From an uncultured Polycyclovorans sp. (GTDB lineage: Bacteria > Pseudomonadota > Gammaproteobacteria > Nevskiales > Nevskiaceae), in contig CAKZHZ010000007.1 of NCBI GenBank assembly GCA_936928855.1, forward strand, positions 1-62,668: a stretch of DNA of 62,668 nt, given 5' to 3'. Each line of letters begins with the position of its first letter. Position 1 is the stretch's first letter. Both the position numbers and the translations under genes were made by a program. This document shows, in pieces, positions 45,347-57,259 of this stretch. The notes under the pieces are model-generated. The model did no database searches. It was given only the letters and a program-made list of their open reading frames with translations, and had not been told where the DNA came from.

Positions 45347-48300
45347 ATGAACTTCAACCTGTCGCGCTGGGCCCTCAATCATCAGGGGATCATTCTCTAT
45401 TTCATGATCCTGTTCGCCATCCTGGGCGTGCACAGTTACCTCACGCTGGGACAGTCTGAGGATCCGCCCTTCACCTTCCGCGTGATGGTGATCAACACCC
45501 AGTGGCCGGGCGCCAGTGCCGAAGAGGTGGAGGCGCAGGTCACCGATCGCATCGAGGAAAAGCTGCAGGAGAGCGCCAATCTCGACTACATGCGCTCGTA
45601 CTCGCGTCCCGGCGAAAGCCAAGTGTTTTTCATCGTGCGCGAGGACATTGATCCGGCGCTGATTCCGGATGCCTACTACGAGGTGCGCAAGAAGGTCGGG
45701 GACATTCGCCACACGCTCCCGGAAGGGGTGGTCGGGCCGTTCTTCAACGACGAGTTCGGCGACACCTTCGGCAACATGTTTGCGCTCACCGGGCCGGATT
45801 TCAGTCCGGCCGAGCTAGAGGACTATGCCGAGCGGGTACGCACCCGTCTGCTGCGGATTCCCGACGTCGCCAAAGTGATGTTCTTCGGTGTTCAGCCGCA
45901 GACCATCGAAGTGCGGTTCGCCAACACCAAGCGCAGCCAGCTGGGGGTGCCGCCGGAGGTCATCATCGAGGCGGTACAGGGCGCCAATCGCATGGTGCCG
46001 TCCGGCTATTTCGAGATGGGCCAGGATCGCATTTACCTGCGCACCAACAACCAGCTGGAGACGGCTGAGCAGGTGCGCCAGCTGGCCGTCAGTTACGAAG
46101 GACGCACGGTTCGTGTCGGAGATGTCGCCGAGGTGGTCCGCGGCTATGCCGATCCTGCCGCGCCGCAAGCCCGCTTCGGCGGCGAGCCTGCCATCGCCAT
46201 CGGCATTTCGATGGAAGCGGGCGGAGACATCCTGCGGTTGGGTCGCGCGCTCAGTGAGGCCTACGAGGAGCTGCAGCAGACGCTGCCTCTGGGGCTGACG
46301 CTGCATCGCGTTTCGGACCAGTCCGAGGTGGTGCAGCGCGGGGTCAACGAGTTCGTGAAAGTGCTCGCCGAAGCCGTGGTCATCGTGCTGTTGGTGAGCT
46401 TCTTCTCGCTCGGGCTGCGCACCGGTCTGGTGGTGGCACTGTCGATCCCGCTGGTGCTGGCGATGACCTTCCTGTCGATGAAGTACTTCGGCATCGATCT
46501 GCACAAGATCAGCCTGGGCGCGCTGGTACTGGCGCTGGGCCTGCTGGTGGATGACGCCATCATCGCGGTGGAGATGATGGCGATCAAGATCGAGCAGGGG
46601 TGGGATCGTGCCAAGGCCGCGGCCTTCATGTACACCTCCACCGCCTTTCCCATGCTCACCGGTACGCTGGTCACCGCCGCCGGCTTTCTGCCTATCGGCA
46701 TTGCCGAGAGTTCCACCGGCGAATACACCCGGTCGATCTTCCAGGTGGTGGGGCTGTCACTGATGATCTCCTGGCTGGCCGCCGTGATGTTCGTGCCCTA
46801 CCTGGGATACAAACTGCTGCCCGAGCGCCCGCAGGGCGCCCATCATGATCCCTATCAGACGCGGTTCTACCAGCGTTTCCGCGCGTTGGTGAAACGTTGT
46901 GTGGACCATCGATGGGTGGTCATCGTGATCACCGTGGCGTTGTTCTTCGGTTCGGTCGGCCTGTTCCGCCTGGTGCCCCAGCAGTTCTTTCCCGCCTCGG
47001 TGCGGTTGGAGCTGATGGTGGATCTCAAGCTGCCTGAAGGCGCCTCCCTGACGGCCACCCAGGCGGTCGCGCAGCGCCTCGAAACCGTGCTCCGCGACAC
47101 CCCTGAGCTGGCGGCGGACATCGACAGCTTCATCGGTTATGTGGGCAGCGGTGCGCCACGCTACTACCTGCCGCTCGACCAGCAACTGCCGGCGCCGAGT
47201 TTCACCCAGTACGTCATCACCACGACCGGCATCGAGGCGCGCGAGCGACTGCGGGCGGCGCTGGTACAACGCATGCCGGCGCTGTTTCCCGATGCACGGT
47301 GGCGGGTACTGAGGCTCGAGGCCGGGCCGCCGGTCGGCTATCCGGTGCAATTCCGGGTGGCCGGCGAGGACACCGCAGTGCTGCACCGGGTGGCGGATCA
47401 GGTTGCCGAGCAGATGCGCCAGAATCCGAATGCCGCCAATGTGCACCTCGATTGGGTGGAGCCTTCCAAGGTCATCCGGATCGATGTCGATCGCGACCGT
47501 GCGCAGGCCTTGGGCGTGTCGGCCGAATCGGTGGCGAACTATCTGCAGGGGTCCCTGCTGGGGCTTCCGGTCACGCAGGTGCGGGACGGCGTCGACAGCG
47601 TCAACGTGCTGTTCCGAGGGCCACCCCAGGATCGTGCCCATCTGAGCCTGCTGGCATCAACGGCGGTTCCCACCGCGTTCGGTGGCACCATTCCACTCGA
47701 TCAGATTGCCACTCTCGGCTATGACCGAGAGTACGGCATCACCTGGCGTCGGGATCGACTCCCCACTGTCACCGTGCGTGCGGACGTCTATACCGGGGTG
47801 CAGGCGCCGGTGGTGACCGCGCAGGTACGGGCGGCCATCGCCGACATCGAGGCGGCGCTTCCGGTGGGGTACCACATCACCGCGGGCGGCTCGGTGGAGG
47901 AGTCGGCCAAGGGTCAGAACTCGGTCAACAAGGGGATGCCGGTCTTCGTCATTGCCGTACTGACGTTGCTGATCTTTCAGCTCAAGCGCTTCTCGCTGGT
48001 GATGATGGTGGTGTTGACCGCGCCGCTCGGCATCATCGGCGTGGCCTTGTTCCTGTTGCTGCTGCAAGCACCGTTCGGGTTCGTTGCCATGCTGGGCACC
48101 ATCGCGCTGTCGGGCATGATCATGCGCAACTCGGTCATTCTGGTGGATCAGATCGAGCATGACATCGCGGCGGGTGCCAGTGCCTACGAAGCCATCGTCG
48201 AAGCCACGGTACGCCGATTCCGGCCCATCGTGCTGACCGCGCTGGCCGCCGTGCTGGCCATGATTCCGCTGTCACGCAGCGTCTTCTTCGGGCCGATGGC

Positions 48301-48399
48301 GGTGGCCATCATGGGCGGCCTGATCGCGGCGACCGGGTTGACTCTGTTGTTCCTGCCCGCGTTGTACGCAGCCTGGTTCCGCGTGCGCCGCGAGCCGGT

Positions 48400-48412
<13 letters not shown>
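45347..48412 (+). CDS. RND multidrug efflux transporter, inner-membrane subunit
   Basis: Proton-driven pump of the AcrB/HAE1 superfamily, 1021 residues with 12 helices and two periplasmic loops. GLLVDDAIIAVEMM in helix 4 holds the paired Asp used for proton relay. The start NLSRWALNHQGIILYF resembles the VexF/AcrB-like subgroup with a lipoprotein adaptor. No outer-membrane factor gene follows, so a shared TolC-type protein is presumably used. The 3' end overlaps the convergent abgT-like gene by 13 bases. Confidence 0.94.
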
Positions 48413-49947
<1,535 letters not shown>

Positions 49948-49995
49948 AGGCGATTCGCAGAGGGGTCCATCTTCAGTGTAGACGCCCGACGGCAT

Positions 49996-50625
49996 TCAGT
50001 CGGCCAGCGCCTTCCGCACCGCAGCGCGCAGGGCGGGCAGGATCTCCGCCTCGAACCAGGGGCGGGCCTGCAGCCAGCGGGTGTTGCGGGGGCTGGGGTG
50101 AGGCAGCGGGAAATAGCCGTGCTGCAGGAAGTCGCCGAACCGCCGCACCGTGGTTTCCAGTGTTTCGCGGCCGGTGTCCAGGTACTGCACCTGACCGTAT
50201 CGGCCCGGCAGCAGGACCAGACGGATGTCGGGCATGGCCGCTCGCAGCGGGGCGTGCCAGCGGGGCGCGCACTCGGGGCGCGGCGGCAGGTCACCGCCAC
50301 GTCCCTTGCCGGGGTAGCAAAACCCCATGGGCATCAGCGCGAAACGGTCGAGGGCGTAGAACTGGTGCCGGTCGACCTCCAGCCATTGCCGCAGACGATC
50401 GCCACTGGGGTCGTTCCAGGGCGTGCCGGTGGCGTGCACGCGTGTGCCCGGCGCCTGTCCGATGATGAGAATGCGGGCGCGCGCATCCACCCGGATCACC
50501 GGGCGCGGACCCAGCGGCAGGTGGGGCGCACACAGGGTGCAACGGCGCACTTCCTCTGCCAGCAGCGCCAGGGGTGAGTCCGGGTCGGCGGGACCATTGG
50601 GATCGGCGACGAGGGGGCGTTTCAT
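49996..50625 (-). CDS. Uracil-DNA glycosylase superfamily protein
   Basis: Single-domain protein of 209 residues. It shows CTLCAPHLPLGPRPV, the active-site motif LIIGQAPGTRVHATGTPWND and the DNA-binding motif PHPSPRNTRWLQ. The first CxxC is present, but the usual four-cysteine iron-sulfur set of family 4 is not complete, so it is closer to the COG1573 small-protein group. The ATG at 50625 is preferred over one at 50664 inside the divergent gene's leader. Confidence 0.87.
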   Translation of the reverse strand: MKRPLVADPNGPADPDSPLALLAEEVRRCTLCAPHLPLGPRPVIRVDARARILIIGQAPGTRVHATGTPWNDPSGDRLRQWLEVDRHQFYALDRFALMPMGFCYPGKGRGGDLPPRPECAPRWHAPLRAAMPDIRLVLLPGRYGQVQYLDTGRETLETTVRRFGDFLQHGYFPLPHPSPRNTRWLQARPWFEAEILPALRAAVRKALAD

Positions 50626-50662
50626 GCCTACACTGTGCCGTAGAGACTCTCGGAGATCGACC

Positions 50663-51226
50663 ATGCCGCGTTGCCCCTGGGCCGAACGTTCGGAAGCGGA
50701 ACAGCATTACCACGACACCGAGTGGGGGCGTCCGCAACACGATGAGCGCGTGCTGTTCGAGTTTCTGATGCTGGAAGGTGCGCAGGCCGGTCTGTCGTGG
50801 ACCACCATCCTGCGCAAGCGCGAGGGTTATCGCCAGGTATTCGATGGCTTCGATATCGAACGGATGGCCGTCTACAGTGACGACGATCTGGCGGCGCGAC
50901 TGACCGACCCCCGCATCGTCCGCAACCGCCTCAAGGTGGCAGCCGCCCGACGGAACGCGCAGGCCTACCTGCGGTTGCGCGACGAGATCGGGGGGCTCGG
51001 GCCCTACCTCTGGGGGCAGGTGGAGGGCAAGCCAGTGGTCAACCGGTGGACAGCGATGAGTGACGTGCCGGCGCGGACCCCATTGTCGGACCGTCTCAGC
51101 AAGGACCTCAGGAAGCGCGGATTCACCTTCGTCGGCAGTACCATCGTCTACGCCTACCTGCAGGCCGTCGGCGTGATCAATGACCATCTGCTGAGTTGCC
51201 CGCAACACGCAGAGTGCCAAGGCTGA
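50663..51226 (+). CDS. tag: DNA-3-methyladenine glycosylase I
   Basis: Removes 3-methyladenine from alkylated DNA. The 187-residue protein has the Tag N-terminus CPWAERSEAEQHYHDTEWG, the helix-hairpin-helix-like core, GFTFVGSTIVYAYLQAVG, and C-terminal HLLSCPQHAEC. The zinc ligands (C4, and the terminal C/H/C region) are in place. It is divergent from the UDG-like gene with a 37-base gap. Confidence 0.95.
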   Translation: MPRCPWAERSEAEQHYHDTEWGRPQHDERVLFEFLMLEGAQAGLSWTTILRKREGYRQVFDGFDIERMAVYSDDDLAARLTDPRIVRNRLKVAAARRNAQAYLRLRDEIGGLGPYLWGQVEGKPVVNRWTAMSDVPARTPLSDRLSKDLRKRGFTFVGSTIVYAYLQAVGVINDHLLSCPQHAECQG

Positions 51227-51296
51227 GACATTCGGTCTCATTGCCCTTCCCGGCACCAGACCGCATCATCCCAGTCCCCCCGCTGGAGACACCGAC

Positions 51297-51803
51297 ATGC
51301 GCCTTAGCCTGTTCCTTGCCCTGACCTTGACCCTGGTCGCCTGTGAGAAGGCGCCCGAGTCGGTGGCGCCGGCGGCGGATGCACAGGCTGCGGCGGCGGT
51401 GGAGATCGAGGTGGCGGATGCCTGGGTGCGCGCACCCACGCCTCCGGCGCCGGTGGCCGGTGGGTATCTTCAGCTCACCAATCCGGGCATGGTCGACCGG
51501 CGTCTGATCGCGGTGGAAACCGGGGCGGCCGAGCGTGTCGAGATTCACGAGATGCGCATGGACGAGGGCATGATGCGCATGCGTCAGCTCACCGAAGGCT
51601 TGAATCTCCCCGCGGGCGAAACCGTGCGGCTGGCTCCCGGCGGACTGCATCTCATGCTGATCGCCCCCGGCGAGGAGGTGGCTGCCGGCAGCTCGGTGGA
51701 ACTGACCTTGCGGTTCGACTTCGGTGAGCCGCAGACGGTCGTCGCCGAGGTGCGCCCGCAGGCGCCGCCGCCGGTGGAGCCCGAGAGCGCGCACCACCAC
51801 TGA
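51297..51803 (+). CDS. PCuAC-domain copper chaperone lipoprotein
   Basis: Periplasmic Cu(I) carrier of 168 residues. The lipobox is LTLTLVACEK. The PCuAC copper ligands are visible as HEMRMDEGMMRM followed by GGLHLMLI, fitting the H(M)x10Mx21HxM pattern. The tail ends HHH, possibly an extra metal site. Relatives deliver copper for cytochrome oxidase assembly; no oxidase gene is near. Confidence 0.9.
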   Translation: MRLSLFLALTLTLVACEKAPESVAPAADAQAAAAVEIEVADAWVRAPTPPAPVAGGYLQLTNPGMVDRRLIAVETGAAERVEIHEMRMDEGMMRMRQLTEGLNLPAGETVRLAPGGLHLMLIAPGEEVAAGSSVELTLRFDFGEPQTVVAEVRPQAPPPVEPESAHHH

Positions 51804-51804
51804 A

Positions 51805-51829
51805 GCCGCGCGGGGGAACCCGCGACGGC
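51805..51829 (+). other. Hairpin after the PCuAC gene
   Basis: GCCG-CGCGGG / CCCGCG-A-CGGC makes a 10-base stem with one bulged A and a GGAA (GNRA-type) tetraloop just after the stop codon. There is no T-run. It may be a Rho-assisted or stabilising 3' structure. Confidence 0.55.
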
Positions 51830-51952
51830 TGAAGAACGTGATGACATGACCGTCGGGGCGCCTGATCGTCCCGGCCCGCCGTCGATTTCACCGGAGCCCG
51901 TTCGACGGAACGAGGCCGGAGGTTGCCGGCACCGTCATCCATTGAGTACATC

Positions 51953-53380
51953 ATGACCAATACAACCGTGAATGCGTCGCAGGTGTCGGCGCCCGCCGAT
52001 TCGCTGTGGCAGGGCCTGCGCGCTGCGCTGCGTGGTACCGAGGCCGACTACACCGCCATTCCGCTGCGCCGCGCCATCCTGCTGCTCGGCCTGCCGATGG
52101 TGCTGGAGCTGGCGATGGAATCGCTGTTCGCCGTGGTCGACATCTACTTTGTCGGCAAGCTCGGCGCCTCCGCCGTGGCCACGGTCGGGCTCACCGAGAC
52201 CTATCTGTTCCTGCTGTACGCCGTGGCGATGGGGCTGGGGATGGCGGTGACCGCGACGGTGGCGCGGCGGATCGGCGAGAAGCGTCCGGACCAGGCCGGG
52301 GTGGCGGCGGTCCAGGCTGTGCTTGTGGGCCTGACGCTGGCGGTGCCGCTCGGCATTGTCGGCATCGTGTATGCCCGTGAGCTGCTGGCGCTGATGGGCG
52401 CCGATGACTGGGTGCTCACCCACGGTGTGGCCTACACGCAATGGATGCTGGGCAGCAATCTGGTGATCGTCTGGCTGTTCGTCATCAATGCCATTTTCCG
52501 CGGAGCCGGAGACGCCGCCATCGCCATGCGGGTGCTGTGGGTGGCCAACGGTCTCAATATCGTGCTCGACCCGCTGCTGATCTTCGGTTGGGGCCCGGTG
52601 CCGGCCATGGGCATCGAAGGCGCGGCCATCGCCACCGTCATCGGTCGCGGCGTCGGCGTGCTGCTGGCCCTGTGGTGGCTGTTCCGGGGTGGGCAGCACA
52701 TCCGGGTGCGCTGGGCGCAGCTGCGGCCCGACCTGTCGGTGGCGCTGTCGATCGTGCGCACCTCGCTGGGCGGGATCGGCCAGATGATCGTTGGCATGAC
52801 CTCGTGGATCTTCCTGATGCGGATCCTCGCCAGCATCAGCAGTGAGGCGGTGGCCGGCGCCACCATCACCATCCGCATCATGATGTTCACACTGATGCCG
52901 GCCTGGGGCATGTCCAACGCCGCTGCCACCCTGGTAGGGCAGAGCCTGGGGTCCGGGCAGCCCGACCGTGCGGAAGCCTCGGTCTGGGCGGTGGGGCGCT
53001 ACAACATGGTGTTCATGGTCGCGGTGTCACTGGTGTTCTTCTTCTGCAACGAATCCCTGGTGGGGTTCTTTTCCGGCGACCCCGACGTGATCGCGGTGGG
53101 GGCGGCGTGGCTGCGCATCCTGTCCTATTCCTACTTCATCTACGGCTGGTGGATGGTGGCGACCCAGGCCTTCAACGGCGCTGGCGACACGGTAACGCCC
53201 ACCAAGATCAACCTGGTGTTTTTCTGGCTGATCCAGATCCCGCTGTGCTATGTACTCGCCCTGCCATTGCAGGGGGGCTCGACCGGCGTGTTCTGGGGCG
53301 TGTTCGTCTCGGAGACTGCCGTGGGGCTGTTTACCCTGTGGCTGTTCACCCGCGGATCCTGGAAGCACCGTCAGGTTTGA
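51953..53380 (+). CDS. MATE-family efflux transporter
   Basis: Twelve-helix cation-coupled multidrug transporter, 475 residues. Typical MATE segments are LGLPMVLELAMESLFAVVDIYFVGKLG and, in the second half, AWGMSNAAATLVGQSLGSGQ. The ATG at 51953 is used; an in-frame TTG at 51923 has a poorly spaced ribosome site. Confidence 0.93.
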   Translation: MTNTTVNASQVSAPADSLWQGLRAALRGTEADYTAIPLRRAILLLGLPMVLELAMESLFAVVDIYFVGKLGASAVATVGLTETYLFLLYAVAMGLGMAVTATVARRIGEKRPDQAGVAAVQAVLVGLTLAVPLGIVGIVYARELLALMGADDWVLTHGVAYTQWMLGSNLVIVWLFVINAIFRGAGDAAIAMRVLWVANGLNIVLDPLLIFGWGPVPAMGIEGAAIATVIGRGVGVLLALWWLFRGGQHIRVRWAQLRPDLSVALSIVRTSLGGIGQMIVGMTSWIFLMRILASISSEAVAGATITIRIMMFTLMPAWGMSNAAATLVGQSLGSGQPDRAEASVWAVGRYNMVFMVAVSLVFFFCNESLVGFFSGDPDVIAVGAAWLRILSYSYFIYGWWMVATQAFNGAGDTVTPTKINLVFFWLIQIPLCYVLALPLQGGSTGVFWGVFVSETAVGLFTLWLFTRGSWKHRQV

Positions 53381-53425
53381 GGACGATACCCCGGCCATGC
53401 CGGACACCATGGAGGACCACTGAAA

Positions 53426-54850
53426 ATGCCCCAACACGCCTTTCGCGATGACGCACTCGGGCGCGACGATGCCGTCGGAGTGGCGGCGCGCATCGCCGCC
53501 GGCGAGATCTCCGCCGCCGAGGCCTGCGAAGCGGCCATCGCGCGGGCCGGGGCCATGGCCGCGCTGGATGCCATCGCGCATCCCGATTTCGAGGGTGCCC
53601 GGCAGGCTGCTGCCCGGCCGGGGAGTGGTGTCTTCGCCGGAGTGCCGACCTTCCTCAAGGACAACGTCGACGTGGCCGGGTTGCCCACCTGTCACGGCTC
53701 GGCGGCGGTGCCGCCGCGTCCGGCGCGGGCGCATGGGCCCTACGTGGCGCAGTACCTGTCGCAGGGCTTCGTCAACCTGGGCAAGAGCCGCCTGCCGGAG
53801 TTCGGCTTCAACGCCGCCACCGAATTCGCCGACGGCACGCCGCCCGTCCGCAATCCCTGGGCGCCCGGGTATTCGCCCGGCGCGTCTTCCGGTGGCGCTG
53901 CCGCGCTGGTGGCGGCCGGCGTGGTGCCGATTGCGCATGCGAATGATGGTGGCGGTTCCATCCGCATTCCTGCCGCCTGCTGCGGCCTGGTCGGGCTCAA
54001 GCCCACCCGCGGCCGGCATGTCGACGACACCGCTGCGCGCGGCCTGCCGATCAACATCATTTCCGAAGGCGTGGTCACCCGCAGCGTCCGCGACACCGCC
54101 CACTTTCTCGCCGGCATGGAGCGCAGCTGGCGCAACCCGCGGTTGCCGCCGGTGGGGCTGGTGGAAGGCCCCGGCCGGGCGGGGCTGCGAATTGCCGTGG
54201 TCCACGATTCCATCACCGGCATCCCCACCGACGATGCCACCCGCGACACCGTACGTCGCACGGCGCAACTGCTGGCCGATCAGGGGCATCACCTGGAGGA
54301 GATGCCACCGCCGGTACCCCCGACGTTTCCGGACGACTTCGTGCTGTACTGGGGGTTCCTGTCCTACATGCTGTCGCGCTTCGGGCGGCGCGTGATGACG
54401 CCGGATTTCGATGCCCGTCGCATCGACCCCTTCAGTCGCGGCCTGGCGGAGCATTTCCGGGCCGGAAAATGGCGCTTCCCCGGCGCCTTCCTGCGTCTGC
54501 GGCGGGCCCGGGCGCAGTACGCCCGCACCTTTGCCGCGCTCGGTTTTGACGTTGTGCTCAGCCCGGTGCTGGCGCATACGCCGCCGCGCATCGGCTATCT
54601 GTCGCCGACCCTGCCGTTCGCGGAGGTGATGGAACGGTTGCGGCGCTATGTCGCCTTCACGCCGCTCAACAACGTGGCCGGCAGTCCCGCCATTTCACTG
54701 CCCATGGGCATGAGCCCCGAGGGCGTGCCCATCGGCGTCCAGTTGCAGGCCGCGCATGGCGCCGAGCGCACCCTGATGGAGCTCGCCTATGGCCTGGAGG
54801 CGGCACAGCCGTTCCAACGTATCGACACCGTCGGATCCGCACCCGCCTGA
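53426..54850 (+). CDS. Amidase-signature family hydrolase
   Basis: Amidase of 474 residues with the Ser-cisSer-Lys triad: K in TFLKDNVDV, S in the SPGASSGGAAA motif, and S in DGGGSIRIPAACCG. It is too divergent from the GatA at 4544 to be a recent copy and stands alone. A GGAGG lies about seven bases before the ATG. Substrate unknown. Confidence 0.88.
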   Translation: MPQHAFRDDALGRDDAVGVAARIAAGEISAAEACEAAIARAGAMAALDAIAHPDFEGARQAAARPGSGVFAGVPTFLKDNVDVAGLPTCHGSAAVPPRPARAHGPYVAQYLSQGFVNLGKSRLPEFGFNAATEFADGTPPVRNPWAPGYSPGASSGGAAALVAAGVVPIAHANDGGGSIRIPAACCGLVGLKPTRGRHVDDTAARGLPINIISEGVVTRSVRDTAHFLAGMERSWRNPRLPPVGLVEGPGRAGLRIAVVHDSITGIPTDDATRDTVRRTAQLLADQGHHLEEMPPPVPPTFPDDFVLYWGFLSYMLSRFGRRVMTPDFDARRIDPFSRGLAEHFRAGKWRFPGAFLRLRRARAQYARTFAALGFDVVLSPVLAHTPPRIGYLSPTLPFAEVMERLRRYVAFTPLNNVAGSPAISLPMGMSPEGVPIGVQLQAAHGAERTLMELAYGLEAAQPFQRIDTVGSAPA

Positions 54851-54915
54851 GGCCCCCGTCACGAGGTTGCAGAGTCGGGCAGGCATAATCGCGGTCGGGG
54901 CGACAGGGAGACGGA

Positions 54916-56349
54916 ATGGACACGATTGACTCGACCCGGCGGCGGCTGCTGTCCGGCATGGCGGCAGGCACCGGCGCGATGCTGCTCGGCGGCTGCGGCG
55001 ACGGCGATCCGCTCAGCGCCAACGCGCCGCGCCTGCCGGCACCGAAGGATGCCGGTATCGACCACATCGTGGTGGTGATGATGGAGAACCGTTCCTTCGA
55101 TCACTACCTGGGCTGGGTTCCGGGTGCCGATGGGCGTCAAGCCGGGCAGGTCTTTCTCGACCAGAACGGTGAGCCACAACCCAGCTTCGATCTTGGCGCC
55201 GCCGGCGACTTTCAGGGCTGCGGCAAAGGCGACCCCCGGCACAACTACGATGGCGGCCGCGTCCACTTCAACGACGGCGCGATGGACGGCTTTCTGCTCA
55301 CCGATCCGACGCAGCCGGGCGATGTGTTTCCCATCGGGTACTACACCGAGGCGGACCTGCCGTTCTTCTCCGGTGTGGCGCGGCACTACACCATCTGTGA
55401 CCGGTTCTTTTCCAGTTATCTCGGCAACACCTTTCCCAACCGCGTGTACATGCATGCCGGCGAAACCGACCGCATGAGCAACACGCTGCCGTTCCTGCAG
55501 CAGCGACCGTCGACCCTGCCCACGATCTGGGACCGCTGCCGCGACGGTGGCGTGAGCTGCGCCTACTACTTTCACGACCTCCCCCTGACCGCGCTGTGGG
55601 GCGCCAGGCATCTGCCGGTCAGCCGGCCCGCCGCGCAGTTCTATCTGCAGGCCGCCAGCGGCACGCTGCCGCAGGTGAGCTACCTCGACCCCTTCTTCGG
55701 CGCCTCGCTGACGTACCCGCTGGGGCTGTCGATGGACGACCACCCGCAGGCCGATATTCGCGACGGACAGGCCTTTCTCAATGGCGTGTACAACGCGCTG
55801 AGGCTGGGGCCCGCCTGGGAACGGACGCTGATGGTGGTGGTGTACGACGAATGGGGCGGATTCTTCGACCACGTGCCGCCGCCGCTGGCGCCCGTGTCGG
55901 AGGCCGAGGCGGCGCTGGGCAACGATGGCCGGCTGGGCATCCGCGTGCCGGCGGCGCTGATCGGACCGCGTGTGCGGGCCGGGCATGTGTCTCATGTCCA
56001 GTTCGACTTCAACTCCGTGCTCAATTTCATCACCTGGCGATTCGGGCTCGAGCCGCTGGGGGTTCGTGCCGAGACCTCCAACAACCTGGCGATGGCGCTC
56101 GACTTCGCAACGCCAGCGCGCCGTGATGCGCCCAGTTTCGGCGCCATCGCCGGCGCGCTGGTCAGCGTATGCCCCGAGGTGGTCACGCAAGGATTGTTGC
56201 CGCTGCCCGAGGATCTGGATGCAGCGCTCAACGATCTGCTGCGGCAGCCGGGCAACCTGCTGGCCCGGGCCTCGGCATCCCAGCTTGAGCACCGAATGGA
56301 GCTTCAGGCCGTGCTGGACTTCGCGCGTCGATTTGGCTGGTCGCTGTAG
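54916..56349 (+). CDS. Tat-exported phosphoesterase (phospholipase C/acid phosphatase family)
   Basis: PF04185-type phosphoesterase of 477 residues. The N-terminus has a twin-arginine motif (STRRRLLSG) and a following lipobox (LLGGCGDG), so it is probably a Tat-dependent lipoprotein. The metal-binding start IDHIVVVMMENRSFDHYLGW, and VVYDEWGGFFDHVPPP further on, are hallmark motifs. Substrates could be phospholipids or phosphate esters. Confidence 0.88.
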   Translation: MDTIDSTRRRLLSGMAAGTGAMLLGGCGDGDPLSANAPRLPAPKDAGIDHIVVVMMENRSFDHYLGWVPGADGRQAGQVFLDQNGEPQPSFDLGAAGDFQGCGKGDPRHNYDGGRVHFNDGAMDGFLLTDPTQPGDVFPIGYYTEADLPFFSGVARHYTICDRFFSSYLGNTFPNRVYMHAGETDRMSNTLPFLQQRPSTLPTIWDRCRDGGVSCAYYFHDLPLTALWGARHLPVSRPAAQFYLQAASGTLPQVSYLDPFFGASLTYPLGLSMDDHPQADIRDGQAFLNGVYNALRLGPAWERTLMVVVYDEWGGFFDHVPPPLAPVSEAEAALGNDGRLGIRVPAALIGPRVRAGHVSHVQFDFNSVLNFITWRFGLEPLGVRAETSNNLAMALDFATPARRDAPSFGAIAGALVSVCPEVVTQGLLPLPEDLDAALNDLLRQPGNLLARASASQLEHRMELQAVLDFARRFGWSL

Positions 56350-56366
56350 CGCCGGTCAGACCGGCG
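56350..56366. other. Short perfect hairpin between convergent genes
   Basis: CGCCGGT-CAG-ACCGGCG is a 7-base perfect stem directly after the phosphoesterase stop, overlapping the stop of the convergent small membrane gene. No T-run. Confidence 0.5.
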
Positions 56367-56613
56367 GTGCTTGCGGCGGCCAGTCCGGCGACAGGCGCCG
56401 GATCCACAGGCTGCCGATGCACTGCACGGCCACCATGGCGAGGTGGGCGCCCATCAGCAGGGTCGCCGGCACCGCGGTCTGTGGTGGCACGCAGAGCAGG
56501 GCGGCGGACAGCACTTCGGCAAAGCTGATGTGGCGGCGGGCCAGGCGGTGATGCAGCAGGTGCAGCATCTGCACTCCCAGCAGCAGGGCATAGGTGATTT
56601 CAGGGGTGAGCAT
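56356..56613 (-). CDS. Small His-rich membrane protein
   Basis: I do not recognise the family. The 85 residues have two hydrophobic segments and a histidine cluster (MLHLLHHRLARRH) after the first. The ATG at 56613 overlaps the end of the CDF transporter gene by 14 bases, so it is cotranscribed and probably helps with the same metal. That role is inferred from position and histidines. Confidence 0.65.
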   Translation of the reverse strand: MLTPEITYALLLGVQMLHLLHHRLARRHISFAEVLSAALLCVPPQTAVPATLLMGAHLAMVAVQCIGSLWIRRLSPDWPPQAPPV

Positions 56614-57232
56614 GTCGTGAGGCCTTCCGCTGTCGTTCGCGCTCCGCACGGGCCTGGCGGATCACGGTACCCGCAGCACTGATTGCCAGCCCGCCCATGA
56701 TGGCCGCGACCGCCAGATCGGGCCAGGCGCTGCCACTGCCGAAGACCCCGGCAGCGGCGATGAGGATGGCGAGATTGCCGAGGGCATCGTTGCGCGAGCA
56801 CAGCCAGACCGAGCGCATGTCGGCATCCCCCTGGCGATAGGCGTAGAGCAGCGCGGCGACCGCTACATTGGCCACCAACGCCAAGGCGCCCACCAGCCCC
56901 ATGGTCAGCGGCTCGGGAGACGCACCGTGCAGGGCATTCCAGCTCGCGTGACCCAGCACGTAGAGGCCGTAGGCGCCCATGCACCCTCCCTTGAACAGCG
57001 CCGCCCGCGACCGTGCCGCCACGCCCATGCCGAGCGCGAACAGCGACAGGCCATAGTTGGCCGCATCGCCGAGAAAATCGGCGGCATCGGCCAGCAGCGC
57101 AACGGATTGCGCGCCCCAGCCGGCTGCCAGTTCGACCGCGAACATCGCGGCATTGACCACCAGCGCAATCCACAGCACCCGGCGGTAGCGCGGTGGTGGT
57201 GGGGTGGTGGCAGGGTGACAGCAACTGGACAT
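56600..57232 (-). CDS. Short cation diffusion facilitator (no C-terminal domain)
   Basis: CDF-type metal exporter of 210 residues. It begins MSSCCHP, a possible metal-sensing tip. Helix 2 carries LADAADFLGDAANY, where Asp replaces the usual His. Helix 5 carries WLCSRNDALGN, where Cys takes the usual His position and Asp is kept. The protein stops right after helix 6, lacking the cytoplasmic domain of YiiP-like members. A MerR-type promoter drives it. Confidence 0.85.
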   Translation of the reverse strand: MSSCCHPATTPPPPRYRRVLWIALVVNAAMFAVELAAGWGAQSVALLADAADFLGDAANYGLSLFALGMGVAARSRAALFKGGCMGAYGLYVLGHASWNALHGASPEPLTMGLVGALALVANVAVAALLYAYRQGDADMRSVWLCSRNDALGNLAILIAAAGVFGSGSAWPDLAVAAIMGGLAISAAGTVIRQARAERERQRKASRHAHP

Positions 57233-57259
57233 GGGGGCTCCCGATACGGCACGGTCGCC

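Noticed and set aside
50160..50465. Plus-strand open frame opposite the UDG-like gene
   Set aside because: Shadow of a conserved minus-strand gene, with no family features.
53426..54850. A second gatA copy
   Set aside because: It has the amidase-signature triad but no linked gatB/gatC and lacks GatA-specific sequence; a general amidase fits better.
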